NCBI GenBank assembly: GCA_963662175.1
Contig: OY759217.1
Location: 54,102,108-54,166,107, forward strand
Direction of reading: 5' to 3'
DNA: 64,000 nt
Origin: Aradus depressus
Taxonomy: Eukaryota > Arthropoda > Insecta > Hemiptera > Aradidae
Shown here in pieces: positions 36,001 through 45,439 of this stretch; position 1 is the stretch's first letter, and the number at the start of each line of letters is the position of its first letter. A program made the position numbers and the translations under genes. The notes beneath the pieces were generated by a model. The model saw only the letters and a program-made list of their open reading frames with translations, was not told the origin of the DNA and ran no database searches.

Positions 36001-38831
36001 GAGCACAACTCTACTGAACGAGTCCTCAATTTAGTTTACCCAGGTTTAGTTACCTAATTTAGGGGTCTCTGTGACATCGCAGAGGCTTATAACGCCCCAC
36101 CGAAGGTCGGTGTGCTCAATGTTTAGTTACCTCCCAGATAAAAAAATTAACTGATAAACTGTAAGGACCCCAAGTTAGAACTTTCAATGTTGAGCTCTGT
36201 AGGCAGGCACGCTACTCTGTACTATTGACGCCCTCTCCTTTAGAGCTAAGGAGCAACTATTCTAAAGGACATATCTCAAGCCTCTGTTGCAAGTAGACGA
36301 ACATTCTATGGCTCAAATTAACAAGTTTTTAAAATGTCTATCTCATCCCTCCTGAGTTAGATGTTTCTGGATAAAGAAATTGATCTTCCTTTTTACAAAA
36401 ACGATCGTTGTGAGGAAGTTTGAAAAAAATGTAGGAATAAGAAGTCGTCAACGGACACACGGATGTGAACGAATCCCCGAATCATGTTGGGGACCATATT
36501 CGTTGAAAATATTATGGTAGGTTCCAGTACTCTTATCGACAGAATGAGAGCATAAGATGATTTCTTATAGAAACCCGCTGATATACATACAGATCCGTTA
36601 GGATCCGAATATAGTTTCTTTTTCTCTTTGTAATATTGTCTTTTCCGAGTTGAGAGGTAATATTCGGGTCTGTGTCATATTTATTGTAGATGGATATACC
36701 TAGGATGAAGACGATGTCAGGTCTGTGGAGAGCAATGGCTGTCTGGAAGGCACGCCGCATCTGCCATTCTCTGCAAAAAAGAACAAGACCAAGATTAATA
36801 AAAAGAACAGTGCGGAGCAAGTACGATATACTGTTTAATATTGCAAACAGATCAACAAAAGAAGCTTCATAAATTAAACAAACTTTTTAGAAATTACAAT
36901 ATCGTTTTAACAAGCAACAATGTTAAAATTGCGTTATAAATGGTTCAAATAGTACTGCATAAAAGATAGTCCGATGTGTATCCATTTAATGGAGCACATG
37001 TATTCGCAAAAAAAAGTAAACTTAAGAAATAACTAATTTTGTTGAAAACGTTGTCTCATTTTACTGCCGCTATTTTGTCTTAATCTGTCGGAAAAAATGT
37101 TAATGATAACCCATAGAAACAAAAGACGTTGTCTTCCCACTGTTTTTGTATTGCTAAAGATAACATTGTGGTCAGACCTTGAAAATAGGTATTGATAAAA
37201 GATGTCCAAGTTACACAGCTTTAAAACACATCACATCCAGTGTATATCCTAATAAACCACCATAAATACGGCTTGTAGACTAGAGTTATACTAACAAAAG
37301 TATTTGTTTCTTCAGTTACTTTACAGCTGAACGGCATTTAAATTGTTCATATTTATTTGACATAAACCTTGTCATTGTGCGGACCGACTGACACCTTAAA
37401 TGAGTACTACACTGGTTCAGCCAATCTCCAGCGTATGCACACTCCTTCCAACTATTTCGGTCTCGGGAGGGAAAATTACCTGCGGAGTTTGTCCAACCAG
37501 TGTCCTTTCCGAGGCCCTAGCAGGTGAGTGTCCGCCAGGAGGATGGCTCTCACCGGCTCTTGCGAACTATCACCCTCCACAGCTTCTATCTCCGGAGACA
37601 AATCCGGCCAGGAACACTACAACGGAGCAAAACAACATTAACATACCTAAGGTTCCATACAACGGATCAAAACAACATTAACATATCTAAGATTCCATAC
37701 AACAACGGAGCAAAACATTAACATATCTAAGGTTCCATACAACAACGGTCTAAAAAGTTAATGAGTGCTTCTGAGAGCTATTTTTTATCCCGGACTTTAT
37801 AGTGAAATTAGTTTTACAATAAGTTGAGTACTTCAATTAAGTTGAATGATTTGTAGTTATTCTAATAAAATGAAATCATATGCATAAATGAAAGATATTG
37901 CTTATTACATATTTAGCTGTTTGTCTCATGTCCGGACTTCATCTACGCAGTAATACCGCCTACGACGAGAAAGCTCTCTCGTCGCTTTGATGGACAGTGA
38001 GCTTTATTTAACTGTTGCTTACTAGAAGCTATTGATATAGGTTATATCCTCCTAGTTTTATTATTGTAAACTAATAGTGCATAGGTTTTCTTTTTCTTCT
38101 TAGGGGTCACTTAAAAATAATGGCAGCTTATGGTGAGTTCGCCTTAGCCTCGCATGAAGAATAGAAAATTACAACCATGCAACATTGTCTTAAAAAAACT
38201 TTTTTTTTCAATACCCATTAACACCAGAAAACAATAATTTTGAAGTTTGATCAAAGAAATAAATGGGATGAAGGTCAATAATTAGGAACTAAAACAAAAC
38301 TTGATTGAAATCTTCTATAAAAATGTTATACATACACTACCGGTATCGGCATTAGCGCAATCGATGTAATGCCATAACCGGTAGTGCATATATACACTTT
38401 TTGTGGAACAATATTTCAAAAAGAAGTTTGTTTTATTTATTCATCACAAGTTTCCACAATATGTCCGCGTTTTTCAACATAATTTTCAAGTTATCAATGA
38501 TAAGTTTCATGTAGGTAAGCAAATGATTCTAATACTTAGCTACAAATAATTTACTGTAATTGTATAAGTATTTAACTTATTGCATTGCTCCATCGCGATA
38601 AGGATACAAAATTGACCTGATATATTGGTTGACAGTATTTTTTTCTGGACAGTTTTTTAATGCAAAATTCCCATCACAACCCACTAAAACTACTATAGTA
38701 AAATACGTTTACATTTAAATAAGCTAAATTACCTGCATGAGAACCACATAATATATAAGAAATTCACAAAATATAAAAACTGATGATATCAATAAAGTAA
38801 AATTGAGAAAATATTTCTTATAATGACCCAT
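25590..38831 (-). CDS. MPPE1: Metallophosphoesterase 1 (MPPE1/PGAP5), nine exons, 375 aa
   Basis: Exons in transcript order: 38,831-38,733; 37,616-37,480; 36,770-36,700; 34,748-34,607; 33,954-33,788; 30,861-30,779; 28,891-28,769; 26,661-26,518; 25,751-25,590. They sum to 1128 bases; all introns are GT-AG and phases match. The start MGHYKKYFLNFTLL opens a hydrophobic N-terminal anchor and is the only ATG in frame ahead of it. Phosphoesterase metal motifs: LLADTHLLG (exon 2), FILGDLFDEG (exon 3/4 junction), VVGNHDIGFHYG (exon 4), LLQHFPLYRESDEECSG (exon 6/7) and VVTGHTHHGC (exon 8). The last exon has LPRESTVLLLY and a C-terminal membrane helix, ending LFKIQ. Family members (human about 396 aa) are Mn-dependent ER/Golgi enzymes that remove ethanolamine phosphate from GPI mannose 2, aiding ER exit of GPI-anchored proteins. 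Function is inferred from the family. UTRs and promoter were not identified. Confidence 0.95.
26330..26432. repeat. Imperfect inverted repeat in MPPE1 intron 8
   Basis: CAGGGTCACAACACTGGCAC plus GAACTCATCCT (26,336-26,368) pairs with AGGATGAGTTTGTGCCTGTT plus GTGGCCCTG (26,397-26,426). It could be a small foldback element. Two chance ORFs overlap it. Confidence 0.6.
27060..28330 (-). pseudogene. Jockey-like LINE relic in MPPE1 intron 7
   Basis: Minus-strand motifs in order: SLWTATRQIPTFKNTSHPL, KACHPSDVSFVIRRLP, LGKAPGYDLITASFLRHLP, SYRPISLLPV, IPDHQFGFRSQHST, FLDVEQAFDRVWHSGLL, AGVPQG, and FADDTPILSS (catalytic Asp pair kept). Frameshifts separate the last blocks. It lies on the same strand as the host gene, inside an intron, and should be removed by splicing. 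A different copy from the one at 20,380. Confidence 0.8.
29581..29626. repeat. Short perfect-stem hairpin in MPPE1 intron 6
   Basis: CTAACTTGGTGACATTAC and GTAATGTTTTCACCAAGTTAG can pair around CCCGATA, with small bulges. Confidence 0.6.
29651..30404 (+). mobile_element. Deleted PIF/Harbinger-type element in MPPE1 intron 6
   Basis: The left end GCGCATATTGGACCCAGCCC plus ACGCACAGCCCAGACC is inverted at the right end (CTGTGCGTGGGCTGGGTCCA, ATATGCGCC, about 30,373-30,401). The left end is present in three tandem, partly mutated copies (29,653, 29,708, 29,760). Inside, at 29,799-29,941, a frame reads MSASELLLDLESESENEE, then LVKRRSKNIYLAGRKTYGEF. It continues after a stop as FRLSREQFSELL, like the N-terminus of HARBI1-type transposases (acidic start, then RMSREQFDELL). 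The catalytic domain is deleted. At the right end, GGGCCTAA is compatible with a TAA target. Confidence 0.65.
31148..32797. repeat. 52-bp minisatellite, about 32 copies, in MPPE1 intron 5
   Basis: Units are CAAATGACCACGGTAGAGAG, ATGTGCTTCCACAACTCC, RTGATGGGTTCACC. A/G at the R position alternates in a non-random pattern, and a CAACAAAATG variant appears near 31,300, 32,290 and 32,450, showing block duplications of several units. Confidence 0.95.
33030..33215 (-). mobile_element. 3' end of an R1-like LINE with poly(A), in MPPE1 intron 5
   Basis: The reverse complement matches 13,000-13,170 (CGATTCGTCGGCTCCTG, GAGCAGAAACAGGCAATG, CTGGGTGATGTTGCTGCAAC) and ends in a poly(A) tract read here as T-runs at 33,035-33,074. 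Heavily 5'-truncated. Confidence 0.8.
33972..34420 (-). repeat. 98-bp tandem repeat of the exon 5 splice acceptor, about 4.6 copies
   Basis: On the minus strand each unit contains CCTGTTGCAG followed by GATCACCCCCTACTTGCAGG and about 45 more bases of exon 5, then CTCCTCTCTCACTAACCGAC. Units start near 33,972, 34,070, 34,168, 34,266 and 34,362; the fourth unit is 2 bases shorter. The true exon 5 (33,954-33,788) adjoins the array. The unit therefore carries intact acceptor sites upstream of the used one. Confidence 0.85.
35126..35792 (-). mobile_element. Deleted PIF/Harbinger-type element with 57-bp perfect TIRs, MPPE1 intron 3
   Basis: CTTAGGCCAACCTCACATTA...ACTCAAGTATC (35,126-35,182) is exactly inverted at the right end (about 35,736-35,792). 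On the minus strand from about 35,609 a frame starts MSSEDSSSDEDVVVSYYY and RRLWRHPYIERN. After one frameshift it gives FVAFYRMTKESFLHLIG and TQMRECVSAEE, the N-terminal region of HARBI1/PIF transposases. The DDE part is missing, so the element is non-autonomous. The flanks TTA and TAA inside the ends may be the usual TWA target, but I see no clean duplication. Confidence 0.75.
35985..36150 (-). mobile_element. Divergent SINE family A copy in MPPE1 intron 3
   Basis: ACCAGAGGGCTCTCGAGC, ACTCTACTGAACGAGTCCTC, GACATCGCAGAGGCTTATAA and GAAGGTCGGTGTGCTCAA follow the order of other copies but with many changes. It may be a separate subfamily. Confidence 0.55.
37617..37750 (-). repeat. Short tandem repeat beside the exon 2 acceptor of MPPE1
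   Basis: About four units of roughly 35-38 bases (plus strand CATACAACGGATCAAAACAA, CATTAACATAYCTAAG). The unit includes the TTTTGCTCCGTTGTAG acceptor region of exon 2. It resembles, on a smaller scale, the acceptor-containing array of exon 5. Confidence 0.6.
37915..38010 (-). mobile_element. SINE family A fragment in MPPE1 intron 1
   Basis: GTCTCATGTCCGGACTTCAT, TAATACCGCCTACGACGAGA and CTCTCTCGTCGCTTTGATGG match other copies with about 20-25 percent difference by eye. Confidence 0.5.
38335..38386. repeat. Short hairpin in MPPE1 intron 1
   Basis: CACTACCGGTATCGGCATTA pairs with TAATGCCATAACCGGTAGTG around GCGCAATCGATG, with two small mismatches. Confidence 0.65.
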
Positions 38832-39985
38832 TAGTAAATTAGAAAAAAACAAACAACATTCAGAACCACACCAAAATACTTCATCACAGAGAAACTGTTC
38901 AACACAGAGTTACTAAATACAAATAGCTGTCTAACAAACAATATCTTAACCAAAACACAAATGTAAGGACGGAGGGAAATCGATACAATTCATTGTTGTC
39001 CTCACCCTCGAGTATCGAATCACTTTTCCTATGTTAGGACATTTTAAAACATATCAAAATAAACTAATACGATTCCATCATTCTGAGTTTTATGTTGATC
39101 ACCTATTAACTTTCAAAGCATTCTTCACAAAACAGATAAAAAAAAATTCACTTATGGGGTTAGAAGTCGTTAGGAGATCAATCTTTAGAGATATAAAAAT
39201 GTTAAGCTTCTGTGTCTGTAACCTAACAACTCAAAGACAACTGGACATTTTGAGGATATCTCTACAATCATTATTCAACTTAAAATATAGACTATGTGAC
39301 GTACAAAAATGTTGATTTGAAAAACCTCCTAAAAAAAAGACGGAGGGGGGGATTGTTTATATTGAGATGAATAATGAGTGGCGTATCATATGAAGTCCCG
39401 ACAAGGCGATTTCGAACATGCATACATATACCATTTTTTACTTTTGGGGGGAGAAATGCCTATTAAATGTGGGAAATCAAATAAGAAAATATTTGTACAC
39501 GAGGCTCTCCAATTGTTAATGTCTCATACTGATTAAAACGTTACATCCCTAAGATCAATGACCTCATAAAATAAAAAATAAATTAATTTGGAGATGGAGT
39601 GAAAATTAATTCAATACCAGTGTCATATCACATCAAGTTTGAGCGAGACGATTGCATCACAACAGGAACGAAGGGCGGATTGGACGAAAGTTAATAAAAT
39701 TAAAAGAAATGTGTACATTTTACATGCCTCACACTCATTGCAATTTTATAAGCTCTGCACTCAAATGTAAGGCAGGGAATGTTGCCTCTTAACATCACTG
39801 CTTTGTGGGACAACATTATTAGAGACACAAGGCGATTTTGAAAAAAAGGAAATTATTATTTTTTTTTTTACTTTCATCTACATTTAGTAATCGTGCGAAA
39901 ATAGAAGATCTTGTTTTCAAATGAATTTCACGTTTCAAGGTGAGACTATTTTCGCGATGCTGTCTGTCTGTGTACATGTGGGTAC
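38832..39985. other. No gene seen; 5' flank of MPPE1
   Basis: The promoter and 5' UTR of MPPE1 should lie here but show no clear core-promoter motif to me. A 94-residue plus-strand frame at 39,031-39,315 is unrecognised. Confidence 0.4.
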
Positions 39986-40639
39986 TTCCACTCTCCGAGC
40001 TATCCTATTGGCCAACATTCTGTACCAAACGTCCCGATATCCTCGAAATATTTGTCACTTCCAATCACCCGTTCATCTATTTATCCTCTGGTCACATCCC
40101 AATTTTGCTACTCCTCGCCATCCATTCTTTCACTGTTCCTCCTAAATTTATTATAGGATCAGTGTACTAGAGATCGATTTACACATATCATACAAACCTT
40201 CTGACCTCTTGATGCCCCTTCATATTTGAAAATTGATAATTGTCACTTTCTCCCTCTCCTAAGCGCTTCAATCCTTTACATGTCAATTAGATCATTCAAT
40301 ACCTCGAGAAGATGAAAGGTCGTGGTAATGAGTTAATAAACTTTTATCGTGGAAAACCTTCCCAAGAAATCCTTCATTTTCCTTACGTACAATAACACCA
40401 TCCTCCGTACTACACATTTCCGAAAGCCCTAGAAGCAATCTGTCATGAAAAAGATCCCGAACCAAACAAGCTCAACTTCCCAGTTCACCAGTGTCATATC
40501 ATCTTTCCACTCCTGGGAAAGGAATTCGAGAAATTGCTTCTAAGGAGAATCTTTTCCATACTGGTCAAAACATCATCCCTCATCATCAGTTTCGTTGTCG
40601 AAAGCAGTATTTCTCCGCGGCTTTTTTCAAAGTTTGGCA

Positions 40640-41065
40640 CCTGGGCTTAGTGGAAGCTGAGAGCAGTCCTTAGTGGAATTTGAGAGCAGTCCTTATTGGA
40701 ATTTTTAGAGCAGTCCTTAGTGGAATTTGAGAGCAGTCCTTAGTGGAAGCTGAGAGCAGTCCTTAGTGGAAGCTGAGAGCAGTCCTTAGTGGAAGCTGAG
40801 GGCAGTCCTTTGTGGAAGCTGAGAGCAGACCTTAGTGGAGGCTGAGAGCAGTCAATTGTGGAAGCTGAGAGCAGTCCTTAGCGGAAGCTAAGAGCAGTCC
40901 TTAGTGGAAGTTGGGAACAGTCCTTAGGCTGAGAGCAGTCCTTAGTGGAAGCTGAGAGCAGTCCTTAGTGGAAGCTGATAGCAGTCCTTTGTGGAAGCTG
41001 AGAGCAGTCCTTAGTGGAAGCTGGGTGCAGTCCATGATGGAAGCTGAGAGCAGTCCTTCATTTTA
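40640..41065. repeat. 23-bp minisatellite inside the LINE, about 18 copies
   Basis: Units of GAAGCTGAGAGCAGTCCTTA plus GTG with variants (GAATTTGAGAG, CCTTTGTG). It starts directly after the LINE word GTTTGGCACCTGGGCTTAG. Confidence 0.9.
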
Positions 41066-41379
41066 CATTCTTCCTAATCCTAAAATCACACCTTTGTATA
41101 TGACTACTCTCCTCTCATCTCGTCCCCAACCGGTCCTATCATCCAGACACCTCCAACAATTTATATTTCTTCAGTCCTGGTAAAAAAAGTGGAGAGCGAA
41201 GGTGAACAATTCATCAGTCTTCACTCTTGCTCACAAATATACCTGACCTGCAGTGTACCTTAACTTTGTTACAAACTGTTACTGACTATTAAACAAAACA
41301 TCTACATTAACTTTGACAATATATAGACATGAACCCTGGCTTCCGATCCCTTTTAACCAAAATAATAGATAAATAAGAT

Positions 41380-42375
41380 CCTTATTATGTCTGCTACAAA
41401 ACCTATATAGGCCAATCTCCTTATTATGTCTGCTACAAAACCTATATAGGCCAATCTCCTTATTATGTCTGCTACAAAACCTATATAGGTCAAGATCCTT
41501 ATTATGTCTGCTACAAAACCTATATAGGCCAATCTCCTTATTATGTCTGCTACAAAACCTATATAGGCCAAGATCCTTATTATGTCTGCTACAAAACCTA
41601 TATAGGCCAAGATCCTTATTATGTCTGCTACAAAACCTATATAGGCCAATCTCCTTATTATGTCTTCTACAAAACCTATATAGGTCAAGATCCTTATTAT
41701 GTCTGCTACAAAACCTATATAGGCCAATCTCCTTATTATGTCTGCTACAAAACCTATATAGGTCAAGATCCTTATTATGTCTGCTACAAAACCTATATAG
41801 GCCAATCTCCTTATTATGTCTTCTACAAAACCTATATAGGTCAAGATCCTTATTATGTCTGCTACAAAACCTATATAGGCCAATCTTCTTATTATGTCTT
41901 CTACAAAACCTATATAGGTCAAGATCCTTATTATGTCTGCTACAAAACCTATATAGGCCAATCTCCTTATTATGTCTGCTACAAAACCTATATAGGTCAA
42001 GATCCTTATTATGTCTGCTACAAAACCTATATAGGCCAATCTCCTTATTATGTCTGCTACAAAACCTATATAGGCCAAGATCCTTATTATGTCTGCTACA
42101 AAACCTATATAGGCCAATCTCCTTATTATGTCTGCTACAAAACCTATATAGGCCAATCTCCTTATTATGTCTGCTACAAAACCTATATAGGCCAATCTCC
42201 TTATTATGTCTGCTACAAAACCTATATAGGCCAATCTCCTTATTATGTCTGCTACAAAACCTATATAGGCCAATCTCCTTATTATGTCTGCTACAAAGCC
42301 TATATAAGCCAAGATCCTTATTATGTCTGCTACAAAACCTATATAGGCCAAGATCCTTATTATGTCTGCTACAAA
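41380..42375. repeat. 39-bp minisatellite inside the LINE, about 25 copies
   Basis: Units of CCTTATTATGTCTGCTACAA plus AACCTATATAGGCCAATCT, with a second type carrying AGATC and GGTC. The period is divisible by three, so the minus strand stays open for 332 residues (repeat LAYIGFVADIIRR); this is not a gene. Confidence 0.95.
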
Positions 42376-43703
42376 AGCCTTTACACCGACATTAACGTAC
42401 CTTTTGTCACGGAAGTAGCTAAATCCAAGTATAAAAAATTATTTTCCTCCCTTAGTTCCCACAATACTCCAATCAGCGCCATCCATTCGTCCCATTTCCC
42501 AAATGTTGGATCTTAAGCACAAATGGTCTAGAGACCTCCAAAGCAGGTGGAAGTCACAGTGATTAATTAAAAAAGAGAGTATCTCTGCGAAGGAATGCGT
42601 GTCACCACTGGGAGATTTCTCCTGTCTTGACATTGCCATTTTCCCTACACATTTGCTTAACATATTTATTACTTATTTTGCTCTTGGTTTTATCCACTGT
42701 AGCACCTTTATCCCATCACTGATATTTCATTTTATTTGTTACTCTGTCCAGTGTCTGTCATGTATTTATTCTTAGGGGACCTCGGTCCCAGAATAAAATT
42801 TATTTTCATTTCATTTATTTTCATTTCATTTCATTTCAACATATATAAATAATTTAAAATATATATATATTTTTTTATACAGGTATAAATATCTATTTGT
42901 TGACAATGATGGATGTGTAGCGATTTTACAGGATGTTTCTTTATAAGGTTTTAATGTCTTCTTGAAACTGGTGTGAAGAGTTACCACCCATTCACCTTCT
43001 AATCTTCTCTTCAACCTGATGCAGCATATTAGGGTGGTCCAAAAATGACAATTAAAAAAAAAAAAAACGTGCACCCCCTTAGTTTGGAAGAACTCGACGA
43101 AAGGAAAATTTTGGCGCCAAAAAAAAGTCGGAGAACACGATTTTGACGTCAAAAAGTTATTATGACACATGACAGCTGTCAAAAACGCTGTCAACAAAAT
43201 GACAACATTTTTTCTCATTTAACAATCGGTAAATTCATTTTATTAAGTGTCTTTGAGGTCGCTGTACTTTGTAAATAAAAGATATCAAAACTGAAAACGA
43301 CTGGAAGAATTTATCTGTTCTGATTATGTCCAGAAACCAAATGAAAAAATTATTGAATTGTGTTTCGGACATTGGTATTAACTCCAATTTTCCTCTCGAT
43401 TACATGGATTTGTTGACAGCATTTGTGAAAGATGTCGAGAGTCAAAATTATTTTTTGACATCAAATTTGTAATCAGCGACCTCCAAAACACTTAAAATGA
43501 ATTTACCGATTGTTAAATGAGAAAAAATTGTATTATCATTTTGTTGACAGCGTTTTTGACAGCTGTCATGTGTCAAAATAACTTTTTGACGTCAAATTCG
43601 TGTTCTCCGACCCCAAAAACCATAATCTGCAAAATTTTAAGCCCATTCTGATGAAACGTGGAAGCGCCATATTGTTTCAACTTTAATACATATGAGAACC
43701 CAT

Positions 43704-45239
43704 CAGTAGCGGTTTTAGGTGCGGCAAACCTGGGCCACCGCCCAGGGCCTCGCGCTTGTAAGTTAAAAAAATTTATACATTGATCAATTTATTAATGTGC
43801 ATTTATTAGTGTTTGAATGCATCTTAGTTCCATTTGAAACGATTTTCGAATATACTCGATTGTCGAAAGGCGTGTGTATCGATAACAATATATCGATACT
43901 CACGCCATGTAATCAGTGAGCAGACTGTCTGCAGACGTGTTCCGTCGAAGGTCATTGCTTCTTTAGAGTCAGATCTTGTAAATAAACATAAAGCTCAGTC
44001 AATAGTAGAAAAAATGATAAAAATGGAGTTTGTCGTAGGTCTGGTCGTCTGGTACGATATTTTACTTGCAGTAAATGTCGTGAGCAAAAAGTTGCAGTCA
44101 AAAGATATGGTACTAGATGAAGCTGTGAAAGGGCTGAAAGAAATCAAGAGTTTCTTATCCGAATATCGCTGTACTGGGTACGAGAAAGCAGTAGTTGCAG
44201 CTCGTGAAATCTTAAAAGATCTCGATGTAGAACCAACATTCGAAACAAAGCGAATCCGAAAAGTCAGAAAACAAGTTGAGTATGAGGGTCATAATGGTCC
44301 TCTAAACTCAGAAAAATCGCCGGAAAAAGTTTTACAAATAGAATTTTTCAACATCGTTGTGGATGGAGCTTTGTCTGCTGTGTCTGAACGGTTTGAGCAA
44401 TTTGAGAATTACGAAAACCTCTTTGGATTTCTGTACGATCCGAAAAGATTGAAAAAAATGTCAGATGACGATTTATTAAAGAACTGTAAAGATTTAGATT
44501 TAGCGCTACGTCACGAGAACGAGAAGGACCTGGATGGTGCTGAGCTTTTTTCGGAACTCAAAATTTTCCGGCATTTGATTACGGATGAAATGCAAAGCGC
44601 TATTCAGGTTCTCCGATTTCTCCGTTCTTACGGTAGTGGTTTCCCGAACACCATTATTGGATATAGAATGTTATTGACCATTCCCATATCTGTGGCGAGT
44701 GCTGAAAGATCCTTCTCAAAATTGAAATTAATCAAAAACTATTTGAGATCAACTCTGGCTCAGCATCGCTTGACATCGCTCGCAACTTTGTCAATCGAAA
44801 AGGATATTTCGCGTACTACTGATTTCGACACTGTCATCGACACATTTGCAAAACAAAAAGCTCGCAAGGTTAACTTACATGTCTAAATTGAAATGTATTT
44901 GATCAAACTAATTATCGCATGACACGAATGTAAAAATATTTCTTCTGATAATATCCTTAAGAACACGAGATATTGAATAAAACAATTCTGATCGTCCGCA
45001 GTAATCAGTATATTATTCTGAAAATGATATAAAAAACCCATTCAATGGAGTATCGATTGAAAAATACCATAACAATACTATTAAATGATGATGATTATTC
45101 GAATAATTCGCAGTATTACTACAAACTTTCTTCCCAAAGTTACTTGAGGTGAAACCTTGAGCTGAAATTTAATTTTAACTGCGAAGGCCTCGTGAAACGT
45201 CCACGGCCCAGGGCCTCGCCTTGGCTAACCCAGGCACTG
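43704..45239 (+). mobile_element. Nested hAT element with 8-bp target duplication
   Basis: The left end is CAGTAGCGGTTTTAGG and the right end AACCCAGGCACTG; subterminal CCCAGGGCCTCGC occurs in both ends. GAACCCAT flanks both sides (43,696-43,703; 45,240-45,247). At 1.5 kb it is much shorter than a full autonomous hAT and carries a truncated transposase. Confidence 0.85.
43834..44886 (+). CDS. Truncated hAT transposase (ZMYM1-like group), 350 aa
   Basis: The open frame runs unbroken from about 43,834 to TAA at 44,884-44,886. The C-terminal two thirds matches the hAT catalytic/dimerisation region in insect 'zinc finger MYM-type 1-like' transposases: KMEFVVGLVVWYDILLAVNV, LRFLRSYGSGFPNTIIGYR, then the dimerisation signature IPISVASAERSFSKLKLIKN and LATLSIEKDI. 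The frame opens without an ATG (TTG at 43,834); the first in-frame Met codons are internal. The TTF/BED zinc finger and first catalytic Asp region are missing, so it is probably inactive alone. The intact frame over 1 kb suggests recent deletion, or mobilisation by a full copy elsewhere. Confidence 0.8.
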   Translation: MKRFSNILDCRKACVSITIYRYSRHVISEQTVCRRVPSKVIASLESDLVNKHKAQSIVEKMIKMEFVVGLVVWYDILLAVNVVSKKLQSKDMVLDEAVKGLKEIKSFLSEYRCTGYEKAVVAAREILKDLDVEPTFETKRIRKVRKQVEYEGHNGPLNSEKSPEKVLQIEFFNIVVDGALSAVSERFEQFENYENLFGFLYDPKRLKKMSDDDLLKNCKDLDLALRHENEKDLDGAELFSELKIFRHLITDEMQSAIQVLRFLRSYGSGFPNTIIGYRMLLTIPISVASAERSFSKLKLIKNYLRSTLAQHRLTSLATLSIEKDISRTTDFDTVIDTFAKQKARKVNLHV

Positions 45240-45439
45240 GAACCCATGTTAAATTCCATTTAAAATTAAAATGCCATGGGGCAAGGGTTATTTCAAATAT
45301 TTTTCGTTTTTTTTGGAGCCAAAATTTTTCTTTCGTCGAGTTCTTTCAAACTAGGGGGTGCACGTTTTTTTTTTTTTTTTAAATTGTCATTTTTGGACCA
45401 CCCTACAGCATATGCAAAACGGGTTGTAAAATAAAACAA

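Larger units (their letters stand above)
39986..42840 (+). pseudogene. Jockey-like LINE, 5'-truncated, swollen by two minisatellites
   Basis: Pieces in order: end of the endonuclease (LSYWPTFCTKRPDILEIFVT, then LSSGHIPILL; 39,990-40,110); reverse transcriptase start (GKEFEKLLLRRIFSIL, 40,500-40,560; KVWHLGL near 40,640); the first array; then TTLLSSRPQPVLSS and HLQQFIFLQSW (41,103-41,180); the second array; then a C-terminus (SLHTDINVPFVTEVAKSKYK, 42,372-42,435). The 3' end has CAGAATAAA and a TTTCA-repeat tail at 42,795-42,838. Many stops and frameshifts make it dead. Confidence 0.7.
43030..45405. mobile_element. Outer hAT-like foldback element hosting a nested hAT
   Basis: The ends TAGGGTGGTCCAAAAATGAC (43,030) and GTCATTTTTGGACCACCCTA (45,386-45,405) are inverted, and CAGCATAT is duplicated on both sides (43,022-43,029; 45,406-45,413), an 8-bp hAT-type target. 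Without the nested insertion it is about 830 bases with no coding capacity. Its left part has further long inverted segments (43,140-43,265 against 43,475-43,615, centred near 43,370). Confidence 0.85.

Noticed and set aside
36533..36820. 95-residue ORF extending from exon 3 of MPPE1 into the intron
   Set aside because: Only the EWQMRRAFQTAIALHRPD part is exon; the frame reads through the GTATAT donor into intron.
41353..42351. 332-residue open frame with 13-residue repeats (LAYIGFVADIIRR)
   Set aside because: It is the translation of a 39-bp minisatellite whose length is divisible by three; it lacks flanking unique coding sequence and lies antisense to a LINE.
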